Shown here: positions 43,185 to 54,560 of the stretch, piece by piece
Numbering within the stretch: the first letter of the stretch is position 1
Layout of the letters: each line of letters starts with the position of its first letter
Assembly: GCA_907165065.1 (NCBI GenBank)
Contig: OU015534.1
Span: 9,803,686-9,867,685 of the forward strand
DNA from: Caprimulgus europaeus
Lineage: Eukaryota; Chordata; Aves; Caprimulgiformes; Caprimulgidae
Direction of reading: 5' to 3'
Length of the DNA: 64,000 nt
The notes under the pieces: generated by a model
Told to the model about the DNA's origin: nothing
Databases searched by the model: none
The model's input: the letters and a program-made list of their open reading frames with translations, nothing else
Translations under genes and position numbers: made by a program

Positions 43185-46100
43185 TTTTCTTTCTTAAATT
43201 TAAACGTTCTTCCCAGCCACGTGGCCTTTGCCACCAGCAAAGAATATCCTCAGTGTGGAGGTTTCAAACCACTACCTGCAAATATCTGTTTAATATGTAG
43301 CTCCACAGTCTCTAGGAAGGGCTGGGAGGGTGCCGATGCCACCCGCTCTGCAGTCAGATGGCCAAAGGTTGTCACTTGTGATAGACCCTGGTGATGGGGA
43401 GACCCTGGGAGCTGCTGTGTTGGGACAGGCTCTGGGAACATGTCCCCAGCTGGGTGCCTGGTGGCCCAATGTTGGCCGTTGGAAGGAGCATCCTCCTTCT
43501 AGGACCCTCCAGTCCTCACTGCTGCCCTGTCACAGGGATGCAGACATTACAGAAGGTAGCAGGCATTTTCTACTTCTTTTTATTTTTTTTCTTTTTTTTT
43601 TAAGTAACTTTTGAAAGCCCTTCCCACTCTTGTCTTTCAGTGGAAAATTCATTCATTTCCCATCAAATTTTTTTTTTTGTTTGTTTTTGTTTTGTTTTAC
43701 AACTACACTGCTTTGCAACTGGTGATTTGAATCTGTGGATTCAAATATACGGGAAAAAACCCCAACCCAACTTATTTTCTTCTGCTTCTACAAAACAGAG
43801 GAGAAAGTTGGAAAAAGCAGCTTAGGATTCTGGTTTCCCTGCACAGAAGTGATCAGCAGGGGGGAAGGCGATAGCCTATGTGCCACAGGTGGTGATGCCT
43901 GTGGCTGGGATGGGGCTGGGGTTAATTTCTCACCCCTTTTGGTATCCCTGGTGGCATCACAAAGTGATGGGGGTTTTGGTCTGTCTACTACTGCAGGAAA
44001 CTTCCTGGCAAATAGTGTTTTCTTCACACACTTGAAGCAGGTGCATTTAGAAGGGATTTTGTTTGTCCACATTTCTAATATGTCTCAGGAACCTGGTGAT
44101 GTTCAGGCTCTTGGTGGCAGAAAAACTCCCTTAACATTGCATGGATAACATTGGGGAGCAAGAACAGAGAGGAAATGACATTGAGATTTTTTTTTTTTTA
44201 AAAAAAGAGAAGTTGAGAAGGATGTATATGTTCATGACAATGAAACAAGAAACACAAAAAACCAAAGTCACCCAAAATTTGGGTAGCTTTTATTTTCAAG
44301 CCTCATTATCTGATTTTAATTACTGCCTTTCTGGCAAAGCTGCACTGAGAGCAGCCTGCACTGGCACCCTTGCCTGGGAGCACTACTGAAGCCAAGAGCA
44401 AAGACCTCCTTCATTAAGGGCATTCCCACATTGTTGAATTAAATATGCTTATAAAAATGACAGGACCCAAACATTCCCACCCCAGCAGACGATGAGAAAG
44501 CTTCTCCTCTTCGCTGTCACAGGCCAGTGACAACAGGAGGGAGTAATTTATGGCTCTCTGGGACTGCTCAATATGCTCCTCATCCTGGGGCTCATCCCCG
44601 ATGTTCCCACCACCACACAAAGGCTGCAGCCGGGCAGCGGTGCCCAGGGGACACCGCGCTGTCACACACCACGAGGAGATGAGCAGTGAGCGGGATCCCC
44701 TTTCTCCTCCCAGCTTTTTTCTTCCTCTCTGATCCTCCTGCCTCTCCTTTCGCCATACCTCTTGCTCCCTGTTGGGTTTTTTTTTTTTTCAGTTTCCATC
44801 CGAAAATTTGTGCTGGGGGATCTGGCAGAGCATTGTGGCTCAGTGGGGCTAGGGTGGATGGGAGAAGAAAAGGATGCTCCGAGACCCCAGGGGCTCAGGA
44901 AGGGGGATGCACACTGATGGGGATGCAGGAAACCTCCCATGAGGGGTCCGGCAGACACTTTCAAACTTGTTTCCCCGGTAGACATTCCTTTTCCCCTGCT
45001 CTCGGAGCTATTCTCAGCCGCCCCGGTGACCTTTCTGGGGAACAATTTACTATTGTGTTTTGGTGAAGCCCAGCCTCTATTTTTGCACTCTGTTTTGCTG
45101 ATGCGGGCACAGGGAGTGAGACGGGAATCCAGCAGGAAATGGGAGGGAGCGTCTGGAGCGCGGTTAAACTGCCTCGGCACTTTGATGTGCCGGGGCCGAG
45201 CCTGGCCTGTAGCACATCGTGGGGCTGGGGGCTTCAGTCCCTACCCATCCCTCCAGTAAATCCCATATGGCACCAGCTTAATCCAGCCGTGCCAAGGTGG
45301 GAAGGGGTCCTGCAGCAAAGGACTTTTGGCAAAGAGGCCAGTAAAGCCACGGTAGTACAGTGTAAAATGAAAGGCAGCTTTCTGCCAGCATCCCATTGCT
45401 TAAGGGATGCTGGAAACAAGGGGAGGAGGTGGCTTGCTGACCGGGCTGGGAGAGGCTCAGAGACTTGCCCAACGGTGTCCAGGAAAGCCATGACAGAGCA
45501 TCCTGGGCTGCATCATGTGAAATGAGCAGGTTAACAGCAGAGATGGTGGGTCTTTGTGTGAGATGGTGGGTTCTCTGTGATGTGGGGCCCTGAACCACGC
45601 TTGGAGGGAATGAGTGGCTTCAAAATGCTCTGAGCTGCCAAGTGTCACAGCCAGGAGTGTGGCTGGGGGAGCACGGCTGGCCATGTGCCCTGGTCACCCT
45701 GCATCCACAGTGGGGAATGCCAGATCGTCCAACCCCAGAGGTTTAGCTGGGGAGAGGGTTGAGCCCTGGGGAAGGGACTGGGTCCAGCCCTGCCCTGCGG
45801 CTGTCCTGCTGCTACCACCGTCACCACCTGCAGCACACCTCATGGGACAGGGGGAGCACCCTGCTGCTGAAGGGCTTGCCCAGAGCCCACCAAAACCAGG
45901 GGCAAGGTCCTTCTATATGTCTGAAGGGTATAGCCATGGTCTCACCCACCACCCACCCAAGGCTGGCTGGGAGGGCAAGTGAGCAAGGGGACACTTGAAA
46001 GCAGTTGTCCTGTCTCCAGAGCACTTCATTTGCACCCCACCAGTGATACATCCCTTCATACACTGCTGGAGCCAAAATTAAACACGCCAACACTCTCCCA

Positions 46101-47255
46101 GTGGTGAGTCTTGCAGCCTTCCAGCAATGCAGCATCGCTCCTCTGAGCACCTGTCCTGCCCTGTCCCTGGGAACAGGGTTGAAATGAGAGCTGGAGGCTG
46201 ATGAGGTACCCTGGGAGGTGGCTGGAGCTGGTCAGCAGTGATGCTGTGGATGCTCTGGGTGGGAAACTGACACCCGGGAACAGAAAAGCTCTGGTTGGGC
46301 TCGGTGAGTGTGCAGTTGGTGAACTGGTGCCCTGCAGATGCTGGGCCAGGGAGCAAGTGAAGAACAATGTGGGGCATCACGGGAGTTGTGTTAGCAGACA
46401 CGCACCAGCACAGACGCTTGTGTGCATGAGGAGTCACAAACATACTCACTCCCCACAAACACCTGTCCATGCACCAGCTCAAGCACAGGGCAGGTAAGTG
46501 TGCACACTGACCTGCTCACAAACACATGTGCCCATTTTTGCATGTCTCACACCTGTGGGCACATCTCTGAGGAGACAGTCCTAAATACACATATTTGGAT
46601 GGATGGGAACATGCAATCCTGAATGTGTATTCAAGCCACCCAAACCCATGACATGCTCACAGGTGTGTCCCCTGCCCTGTGTATGCTACCCCACTGGTTC
46701 TCCCCACCACAAAAACCACAAAGGTGGTGGTAGTTTTGGTTGCAGTTTTGGTTGCATCTGCAGAAATCACTCCTAAGCTGTTCCCTGCCTTGTCTTACCA
46801 AACTCTGAGCTGCTTTTTTTTCTTTTTTCCAGGTCAGGTGGCACCAAACCATCCCAAGAAGGTACTGGATGATTTTCCCAGGGTGTTTTCTAGGGTGGCA
46901 GGAATGGCTGAGCTTGCCCAGCATGCCAGAGGCAATGGCCGTTGCTCCTATCTTGGCAGGCGCTGAGCGGGAGAGCTGTGCCAGGTCCCTGGGGGCCACC
47001 CTCCAGCTGCCTCTGTCCCCTCCAAGCTGTCCCACTCTATCTTGCTGCATGCAGGCACCAGGGGCTGGGGATAAGGTCCTACAGCCACACACACCAACAG
47101 CACCCTGGACAGACAGTGCAAAAGGGCGTGTGAGCAAGAGCACATTTTGTCCCCTCCAACGGTGACATAGTCCCAAGGACGGTGGTGTTGCCCCAAGGGT
47201 GGTGACACCCATTGCCACAACCCTGTATGCTTGGGTCTGCTCTCCAGCAGGAGCT

Positions 47256-47742
47256 CACAGAGTCACAGATCACAGAGTGGTTCGGGGATAGAAGGGACTT
47301 CTGGAGATCATCCAGTCCAACCCCCCCGACAAAGCAGGGTCACCTAGAGCAGGTTGCACAGGACTGTATCCAGGTGGGTTTGGAACATCTCCAGAGATGG
47401 AGACCCCACAGCCTCTCTGGGCAGCCTGTCCCAGGGCTCTGGCACCCCCACAGTAAAGAAGTTTCTCCTCATGTTTCAGCAGAACCTCCTGTGTTCCAGT
47501 TTGTGCCCCTTGCCCCTTGTCCTATCACTGCCCACCACTGAAAAAAGTCTGGCCCCATCCTCTTGACACCCACGCTTTAGATATTTATGGACACTGATAA
47601 GGTCCCCTCTCAGCCTTCTCTTCTCCAGGCTGAACAGTCTCAGCTCTCAGCCTATGGCAGATGCTCCAGCCCCTCATCATCTCCGTAGCCTCCACTGGAC
47701 TCTCTCCAGAAGTTCCCTCTCTCTCTTGAACTGGGGGCTCAT
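47256..47742 (-). repeat. CR1 LINE copy (about 490 bp)
   Basis: It begins GATCACAGAGTGGTTCGGGG, then reads ATCCAGTCCAACCCCCC, CACAGCCTCTCTGGGCAGCC and TTCTTCTCCAGGCTGAACAG, all standard avian CR1 phrases in reverse complement. It is 5'-truncated at about 47742, against the CpG-rich patch. Confidence 0.95.
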
Positions 47743-47744
47743 TT

Positions 47745-48110
47745 GATGTCCTCGCAGTCCCGTGGCCTGACGAGGGTCCCGCCGGCCTGTCCCGCACGGG
47801 TGACACGGAGGTCCCGTTCTGGCCCCACCACCCATCCCGCGCGGCCACTGTCGCTCCCAGGCTGCCGCCCCCGGGGAGGGGGGCCGCTTTGAACAGGTCT
47901 AGGGGAACCCCTGGTCGCAGATAAACGGCAGATCAAAGCCGACCGCAGCACCAGCGCTTCCTGCCAGCGCCGAGCAGCCCCCCCTTCCACGGAGCCGGAG
48001 CCGCCCGCCCCCCGCACCGCCCTCGGCCCGCAGCCCGCCTCGCCGCCCGCGGCCGCCAGAGGGCGCTGCACCCGCCCCGAGCGGCCCAGCAAGGGGCGGG
48101 GGGTACAAGG
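47745..48110. promoter_or_regulatory. CpG-rich patch with CTCF motif and GATA/ETS sites
   Basis: An isolated CpG-rich block lies in the intergenic region between a CR1 and a pyrimidine array. It has AGATAA (47919-47924), an ETS site CTTCCTG (47957-47963) and CCGCCAGAGGGCGCTGC (48053-48069), a near-perfect CTCF core on the plus strand. No exon recognised. Confidence 0.55.
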
Positions 48111-48177
48111 GAAGGGGCTGTGGCCGGGGTCGGTGTTCTGGTGCTTCCCAAATAGAGTCTGTTAGACTGCCCTTCCG

Positions 48178-48506
48178 CTCTCCCTTTTCCCTTTTCCCTT
48201 TTCCCTTTTCCCTTTTCCCTTTTCCCTTTTCCCTTTTCCCTTTTCCCTCTTCCCTCTTCCCTCTTCCCTCTTCCCTCTTCCCTCTTCCCTCTTCCCTCTT
48301 CCCTCTTCCCTCTTCCCTCTTCCCTCTTCCCTCTTCCCTCTTCCCTCTTCCCTCTTCCCTTCCCTTCCCTTCCCTTCCCTTCCCTTCCCTTCCCTTCCCT
48401 TCCCTTCCCTTCCCTTCCCTTCCCTTCCCTTCCCTTCCCTTCCCTTCCCTTCCCTTCCCTTCCCTTCCCTTCCCTTCCCTTCCCTTCCCTTCCCTTCCCT
48501 TCCCTT
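48178..48506 (+). repeat. Three-phase polypyrimidine satellite
   Basis: About 325 bases contain only C and T. There are roughly nine copies of CCCTTTT (48182-48246), then about sixteen of CCCTCTT (48247-48359), then about twenty-nine of CCCTT (48360-48506). The minus strand is GGGAA-type purine repeat. Low-complexity open frames across it are artefacts. Confidence 0.97.
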
Positions 48507-48602
48507 TTCTCCTTTTGCTCTTCACCCCTTCTCTCCTTTCCTGCCCTCTTCCACCCACACTGATCAGTTCTCCAAGTCTTCCTGGGATTACCATGGACTG
48601 AC

Positions 48603-48826
48603 AATCACAGAATCACAGAATTCCCTAGATTGGAAAAACCCCTTAAGACCATCGAGTCCAATCATTAACCTCACACTGACAAGTCCCTGACTAACCCATG
48701 TCCCTCAGCACTGTGTCCACACGTCCCTCCAGGGATGGGGACTCCACCTCTGCACTGGGCAACCCCTTCCAATGCCTGAGAACCGTTTCAGCAAAGAAAT
48801 TCTTCCTAATAGCCAATCTAATCTAA
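48603..48826 (-). repeat. CR1 LINE copy (about 225 bp)
   Basis: It begins AATCACAGAATCACAGAATT, then reads CCATCGAGTCCAATCATTAA and CCTCCAGGGATGGGGACTCC, typical of a CR1 subfamily in reverse complement. It is 5'-truncated and lies 100 bp beyond the pyrimidine array. Confidence 0.95.
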
Positions 48827-51800
48827 CATCCAATCATTATTTTAAAACCACTGTATTTGAAGACTGCAGCTATTTTGCTGCAGAGTTTGGTATTTGGGGG
48901 TAGGAAGGTATAGAGAATGTTTCGGACAGCTGGTGTTCCTCCAGCTCAGACAGGTCCTGGAGGTGTAGGTGCTACCCTGTAGGTCCCTGCTCCCTGGGAT
49001 GTGGAGACCATGGGCTCCATGCCTGTGGTCACCAACTCCCTGTTGGCTCTCCCAGGGCAGCACAGGCTGCCAGGTGCCCCAGGATTTCAGTAGGGGTGAG
49101 GTGACCCCATGAAGGCTCACTCTTCCTGGTGGGAGTGCTGGTGGCTGTGCCAATGCCCTGCTATTTATTGAGTTTTAATTAATAGCCTACTCAGTCCTGG
49201 AAACAGCCTCTTCTCCTCAATCCCAGGCAAAGACATCTCTCAGGGGTCTTCACCTTTTGTCCTCAGAACCAATTCAGGGCTGGATTTGAGGGCAGCCTGT
49301 TCTCAGCTGCCACAGCACAATGACACGGCTCGGTGTTGTTCAGCCCTTTCCTATCCATCCCATCCCTCCCGCGGGAACCCTGGCTCTCCGTCCCCATCTC
49401 ACAGTACTCGGCTGGACTGCAGCAGCATCCTGCCAAGGCAGGCAGCCTCCAGTGTTTCAAGAATGGGTTAAGGCTCCCCAAAAGCTCCCCCAACTTCAAG
49501 GTACCCTGAGAAATGCCTCTTTCACCCCTTGAACTCACATGAAATCATTCTGGCCTTTCCATGTCCCTCCCATCCCCTTCCCCAGCAACAGAAGCTGCTG
49601 CTCAGAGCAGAAGATGACGTGATTTTTCCCATCTCCTCCACTACCTGCACCTGTTTACTTGGTTGCCAGCCAGAAATGTGACTTCATACATTCAGGTTTT
49701 TTTCTCTCCCTCTTATTTTTCATTGTATTTTTCAGCTAGCCCAACACTCTTGCCTGTTGCAGAATCGAGGGTGAAGCATCCAGGCCAAATCCTGCCCCTG
49801 TGTTATGGTAATCACTGCTGCCACCCAGCAGATGCAGCTCACTGAAATAATAAGAGTGTTTAACAGGCACGGAGGAGAGGAGGGGAGCTTTTGTTTGGCA
49901 CTTGCCGGGATTGGAGTACACTTATAAAGCAACAACTGGAGCTTGTTGAACAGAAGTGGAGGTTATTAGATGCATTTTGCTCACTGAAGATGGCCCCGTT
50001 AATTTTTCCCTTTGGATGCCAGGCAAAAGCTCTGGTGCTGAGAAGGAAGAGGAGAGAGATGCCACCTGAAAATGTGGTGCTTTTGCTGATGAGCATGGAA
50101 ATAAATAGGACCGGTGGCCACTGGCAGGGCTCTGGCAGGTTGAACCCCACGGTTCAAGGATGTTCAGGCTGATCTTCTGTATGGGGGGTACCCCTCACTC
50201 TGCCCAGCACACTTCCTTGGCCCCAGTAAGGCTGTGGGGGCTGAAGGAAGGAAAGCACCTTCCTCAGATGGTGCTGAGCAGGAAGGTCCTACTGAAATCA
50301 GGGTCTTCCCTACCCATTGGGGACCCAGAGGGTCATACAGGAGTCTCCTCCTCATGGGACATGGCCTTCCCTTATGCTCCTCTGCTTTCCTGGAGGCTGG
50401 GGCCTGCCTGTCGCAAGACAGCAAAGCCAAGCATGACTCAAGGGTGCACTTAATTGCACTCAGAGCTGTTGAAACACAGAGCTCATCATCAGCAAATGCG
50501 GTCCAGAATTTGCCAAGGCTTGGGGGGTAATGAGTTGCTGATGGGGATGAAAGTAATTCAAGTGACTGCAGAAACTGGGGTGACATAAAATCTCATCCTT
50601 GAGGGCTATAATCCCATTTCAAAGTCTTGCAGTTTTGGATGGGAGGATGACAGAAGGTGGGTCTGGGTGCTGTGGGGTTTTTATCTTCCCCCAAGTAAGT
50701 GGGGATAAGAAAACTACTGGATGTGTTGGGAGTCTCTCCATCAATCCCTCTATGTACCTATCTACCCCTCTATCTCAATGCATCTCTTTCCAGCCCTATC
50801 TTTGCTCTGAAAAAAACACCAATCCCCTTCAGAGCCAGGAATAAAATCAATATATTCTCTCTCCAATTCAGGTAGCTCCCCATAAATCTTCCCAGCTTCA
50901 GTTTGGTCTCCTAGGACTCTCGGAGCTGTTGGGAACCTATTTAATCAGTTGAGATGATCAGGGCTGTTTGTTGCCGAAAGGCCCTTTGAACTCTTTGTCT
51001 CTTCACTGAATGATGTTTGTGTCCCCTGAGGATTTAGCCAGACAGGCCCATTCTGCATGACAGCTCGCAGGTTAATCATGCCGGGTGCTGGCAGTGCCCA
51101 CCGAAGTCCAGCTGCAAGCCCAGTGTGCTGGGAAGAGTCACAGCCCCTCTGCCAAGCCCTTATCACTGCATCTTCCCTCTGCCCCTTGCTTGGCTCTCTG
51201 CACAGCTCCATGAACCCATACCAAATTGCCAGCCCAGCATGAAGGGCATCCAGCCTGGTGCCAGGGGAAGAGAATTATAGCTCCTTTTGGGGGGGCTTGG
51301 CAAGGGCTGGAGTGGGGGTGTGACATCCCAGGCCCTCCATCCTGGGGGTGCAGGGCTGTTTCTTAGCATATTTTAGTACATTTTAGGTTTTAGCTGGTTG
51401 TGAATCAGCCCCACACCAGTGCCTTTGCTGAAGGATGTTGGCTGCTGGAAGAGGTTTCCCACACTGGCCCAGTCCTTGGGAGCAGAGGGCTCAGCACTGG
51501 TCGGGTTCCCACCTTCAGGCAGTAAACTCAGAGCTGTCCCAACCAGCAGGACTCTTTCCACTGGCTTGGACCAGCTTTCAACCAAGGAAATGCTGAAGTG
51601 TCACCTTCAATAGCTAGGTTTCTTTTCTAGGCTGTGTTGAAGTGGTACTGGAGGTGGCTGCTACCTGTCCGCCCAACAGCCTCTGAACAACCCAACCAGG
51701 TGAGAACCAGCCAGATCTCCATCTTGTCTCCACCCAGCTATGGCCCAAGAGGTCGATGTTTCTCCTTCCAAAGTCCGTTGCTCTCCTTAGACCACAACTT

Positions 51801-52860
51801 AGCACGGACCACCATCAGGACTGACAAAGCAACTTAATCTATGAGCGTATTAGGGTGTTGGAAAACAATAATCCAAGAAGAAAACACATTATCTGGCCTT
51901 GTTACTTTACAAAGTAATTTAAATTAATTTTTCCCTAGAGTGGTTAGGGAGCACTGCAACTTGCCCTTGTCTATTCTCTCCAGCTAATGAAGCTTTTCCA
52001 GCGACTGCTCGTGAATTCCTATTAAGACCTCATCTTAGAGGTTACAGGGCAAAGCAATTTCTGCTCCTGGGAAAGATGCCTATGAATTTGTAATTGTAAG
52101 TCCATGTTTGATAGGGATTAGCATCTGAAAGGGATAGAGTGGTGGGTAGCAGAGAAAACATTATTTCAATTAGCAGAAGAAAATCAACTTAACATCTGAT
52201 TATAGTTCACACTTTTAGTTTTCTCCTATTCTGGCATCTGGGATAATTATTTCTTGAAACTATCCACCTCCACCAAGCCATCCAGCTTGTTCCTTCTCCT
52301 TCTCTTGACCATCTTGGTTGAAATCCACATGGAAATGGTGGGGATGAGTTGAGTTTTTTCCTTTCCCTTCTTCTCCCAGGCAATAGTCAGACACACAGAG
52401 TTTGGGGCTGGAGAGGACGATGCTGTACCAAGCTAGACTGAAATGGGACATAAAGTTTCTCTTCACACTGCAGAGGTGCAGGATGAGGAGGATGGGGCTT
52501 TGCTTCTCAACCAGCTCATGGTCAGGCTTGTGGACAGCAGCTTGGCAGGTGATGGTGCTCAACTCCCCCAGGCAGAGCTTTGATGCCCAAATATTCTCTC
52601 TGTTCAGAAACTACTTCCAATCCTCACCTTTCCTCCCAGCCCATAAAGGCAGGTGCCATTTGCCCTGCGGGGCTTTGGCCCTCACGTTAATCTGTTCTCT
52701 AGATATTTTTTCTGGCTTCTTGGCCACCTATTTCCTAATGATGATGCAATCAGTTTTTGGGTGGGAGATTCCTCATGAGAAGGCTTGTTAATTAAGGAAG
52801 ATCATGAAATCCACCCTCAATAAAAGGACAGGAGAAAACCCTTCCACCACGTTACACTGA

Positions 52861-52996
52861 AGCCTGAGATTATCATTTTTATGGGCTTCCAATCTTTCCT
52901 GCCTCATGTCTTATCAGCAAATGCAGCTGGAGGCTTCAAAAACCCTCCCAGCTTGCTGCTGATTTTATGGGACAAAGATTAGAGATGATCAGATAG
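52861..52996. promoter_or_regulatory. Candidate enhancer: GATA x3, ETS, E-box
   Basis: Within 136 bp are TTATCA (52870-52875), ETS TTTCCTG (52895-52901), CTTATCAG (52910-52917), E-box CAGCTG (52924-52929) and AGATAG (52991-52996). ETS plus GATA plus E-box is the signature of blood stem-cell enhancers such as those of TAL1. It lies 11 kb beyond TAL1 and 4.3 kb before PDZK1IP1. Confidence 0.45.
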
Positions 52997-54512
52997 TAAA
53001 TTATTAATTCCATTCGATATCGCTGGGCAGGAGGGAATATCCAGAGTGAAGTCAGCTCCCTTCTCCCTTTCTGAGCATCACATCTTGGGATCCTGGTATC
53101 TGCCACTCCAGCAGTGCAGCAGCACTTTCCCCTGCCCTCAGAGATGATGAGGGGTGCAATATGCCCTCTGAACAGACAGGAAAGCCGAGGGGTGATCTCG
53201 GATGCAGGCTCATCCCCCAGTAATAAGGCAGACCAGAGGCAGGTGGATTTTCTTCTTGTTCCAGGGATTTTTAGTTTGATTCCTCCCAGCCCAGGGCAAG
53301 GTGGGACAGATCAGGTAGGAGTTTTCTCAGCCTGATTTTCCAAGGCTGTGGAGCCCGAGGCTGATGTGAATGTGCTGTCAGACCCCTGGCAGTGATTGAC
53401 CCCTGGGACACAGGAGCAGGGTGCTCAGAGAGGACATATCCTGCCAGCTGTGTGCAAATGGGCAGATGCTGCCCTTAGATATATGGAGCAGCAGCATCAG
53501 GCCCCAGCACAGACGGTGACTGGTGCGAATGCTGCCCAGAGATCTGTACCAAAAATCAACTGGTGTAAAAAACATCATCCAGAAGGTCCCATGGAATATA
53601 CATGGGCCACGGCGATGCTATTGAGCAGATCTCCAGGGAGAAGGAAGGGCATACCTGGTGCCATGTCTGGGTGAGTGACCTGCCAGAAGCGGTCCTGCCT
53701 GACCCCACTGGGGCATCCAGGCTGCCTGGGAGGAGAAGGGAAAACCCACATTGTCCCCAAACAGGGCTTCAGGAGGGATCACGGCCACAACCATGCCACC
53801 CGCCTCTGCTGCTTATTCAAGGTTTGCAATTAGCATCTGCCCTGGGGAACTCATGAAAGGTCTAATAAAATGTCTAATAAAATGCCAAGAGGTGTTTTGT
53901 TTCTTGTCCCTGTGTGTGTGTGCAGGAGGCGAGCAAATGGCCTAGCTGAACCCCAGGTTGGTGGCGGGAGGATGGGGACGGTGCAGGGTGATGCCCCACT
54001 GCCACGCCATTGACACCAGGGTTTTCATCAGCACATAAATAAGATGATGCATTGCTGTTCATGGCATTTTTAAAGAGGGGAAGTGGGGTGCAGAGCTGTG
54101 ATGGACGCAAGGCCTGAGCTGCCTTTTCTGCTGCTGTTTTTTCACACTCACACATGGGGCCAAGAAAGTGCCACTTCCATAGCGGTTGTGGCTCCTGGTT
54201 CTCCCCTGGCAGCATCCATCCCAGGCAGGATTTGAAAGCCAGAGTCGATGGGAAACGAGATAATTCAGTGGCAAGCAAGGAATATTTGGTTTTGATGGCA
54301 AATGTCAAAAGAAAGAAGCAATTAAAAATTGTATTTCTGTTTATTTTTTTTCCTTTTTTTTTTTTGGTGCAGCTATTGAAATGTAACAAATTAATAATTA
54401 CTTTTTTTCCTATGAAAAATAAAATATCTTCTTTAGGGGATGTTCAGATTTGCTTTTATATATATTTTGTTTATTTTTATGTCTCTTTCTAAGAGAGGGG
54501 GAGGAGATGGAG

Positions 54513-54560
54513 AGGATGAAGGAGGGAAGGAAGGAGAGAGGAAGGAAGGAAGGAAGTGAG
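54513..54560 (+). repeat. GGAA-type microsatellite
   Basis: About 48 purine-only bases made of GGAAGGAA, GAGAGG and similar units. Confidence 0.85.

Noticed and set aside
48178..48506. CRISPR-like array
   Set aside because: The units are 5-7 bp with no spacers, and the genome is vertebrate; it is a simple satellite.
47899..48604. Minus-strand frames of 223-231 codons with Gly-Arg-Glu-Lys repeats
   Set aside because: They are a translation of the pyrimidine satellite plus flanking CpG-rich DNA; not a real coiled-coil protein.
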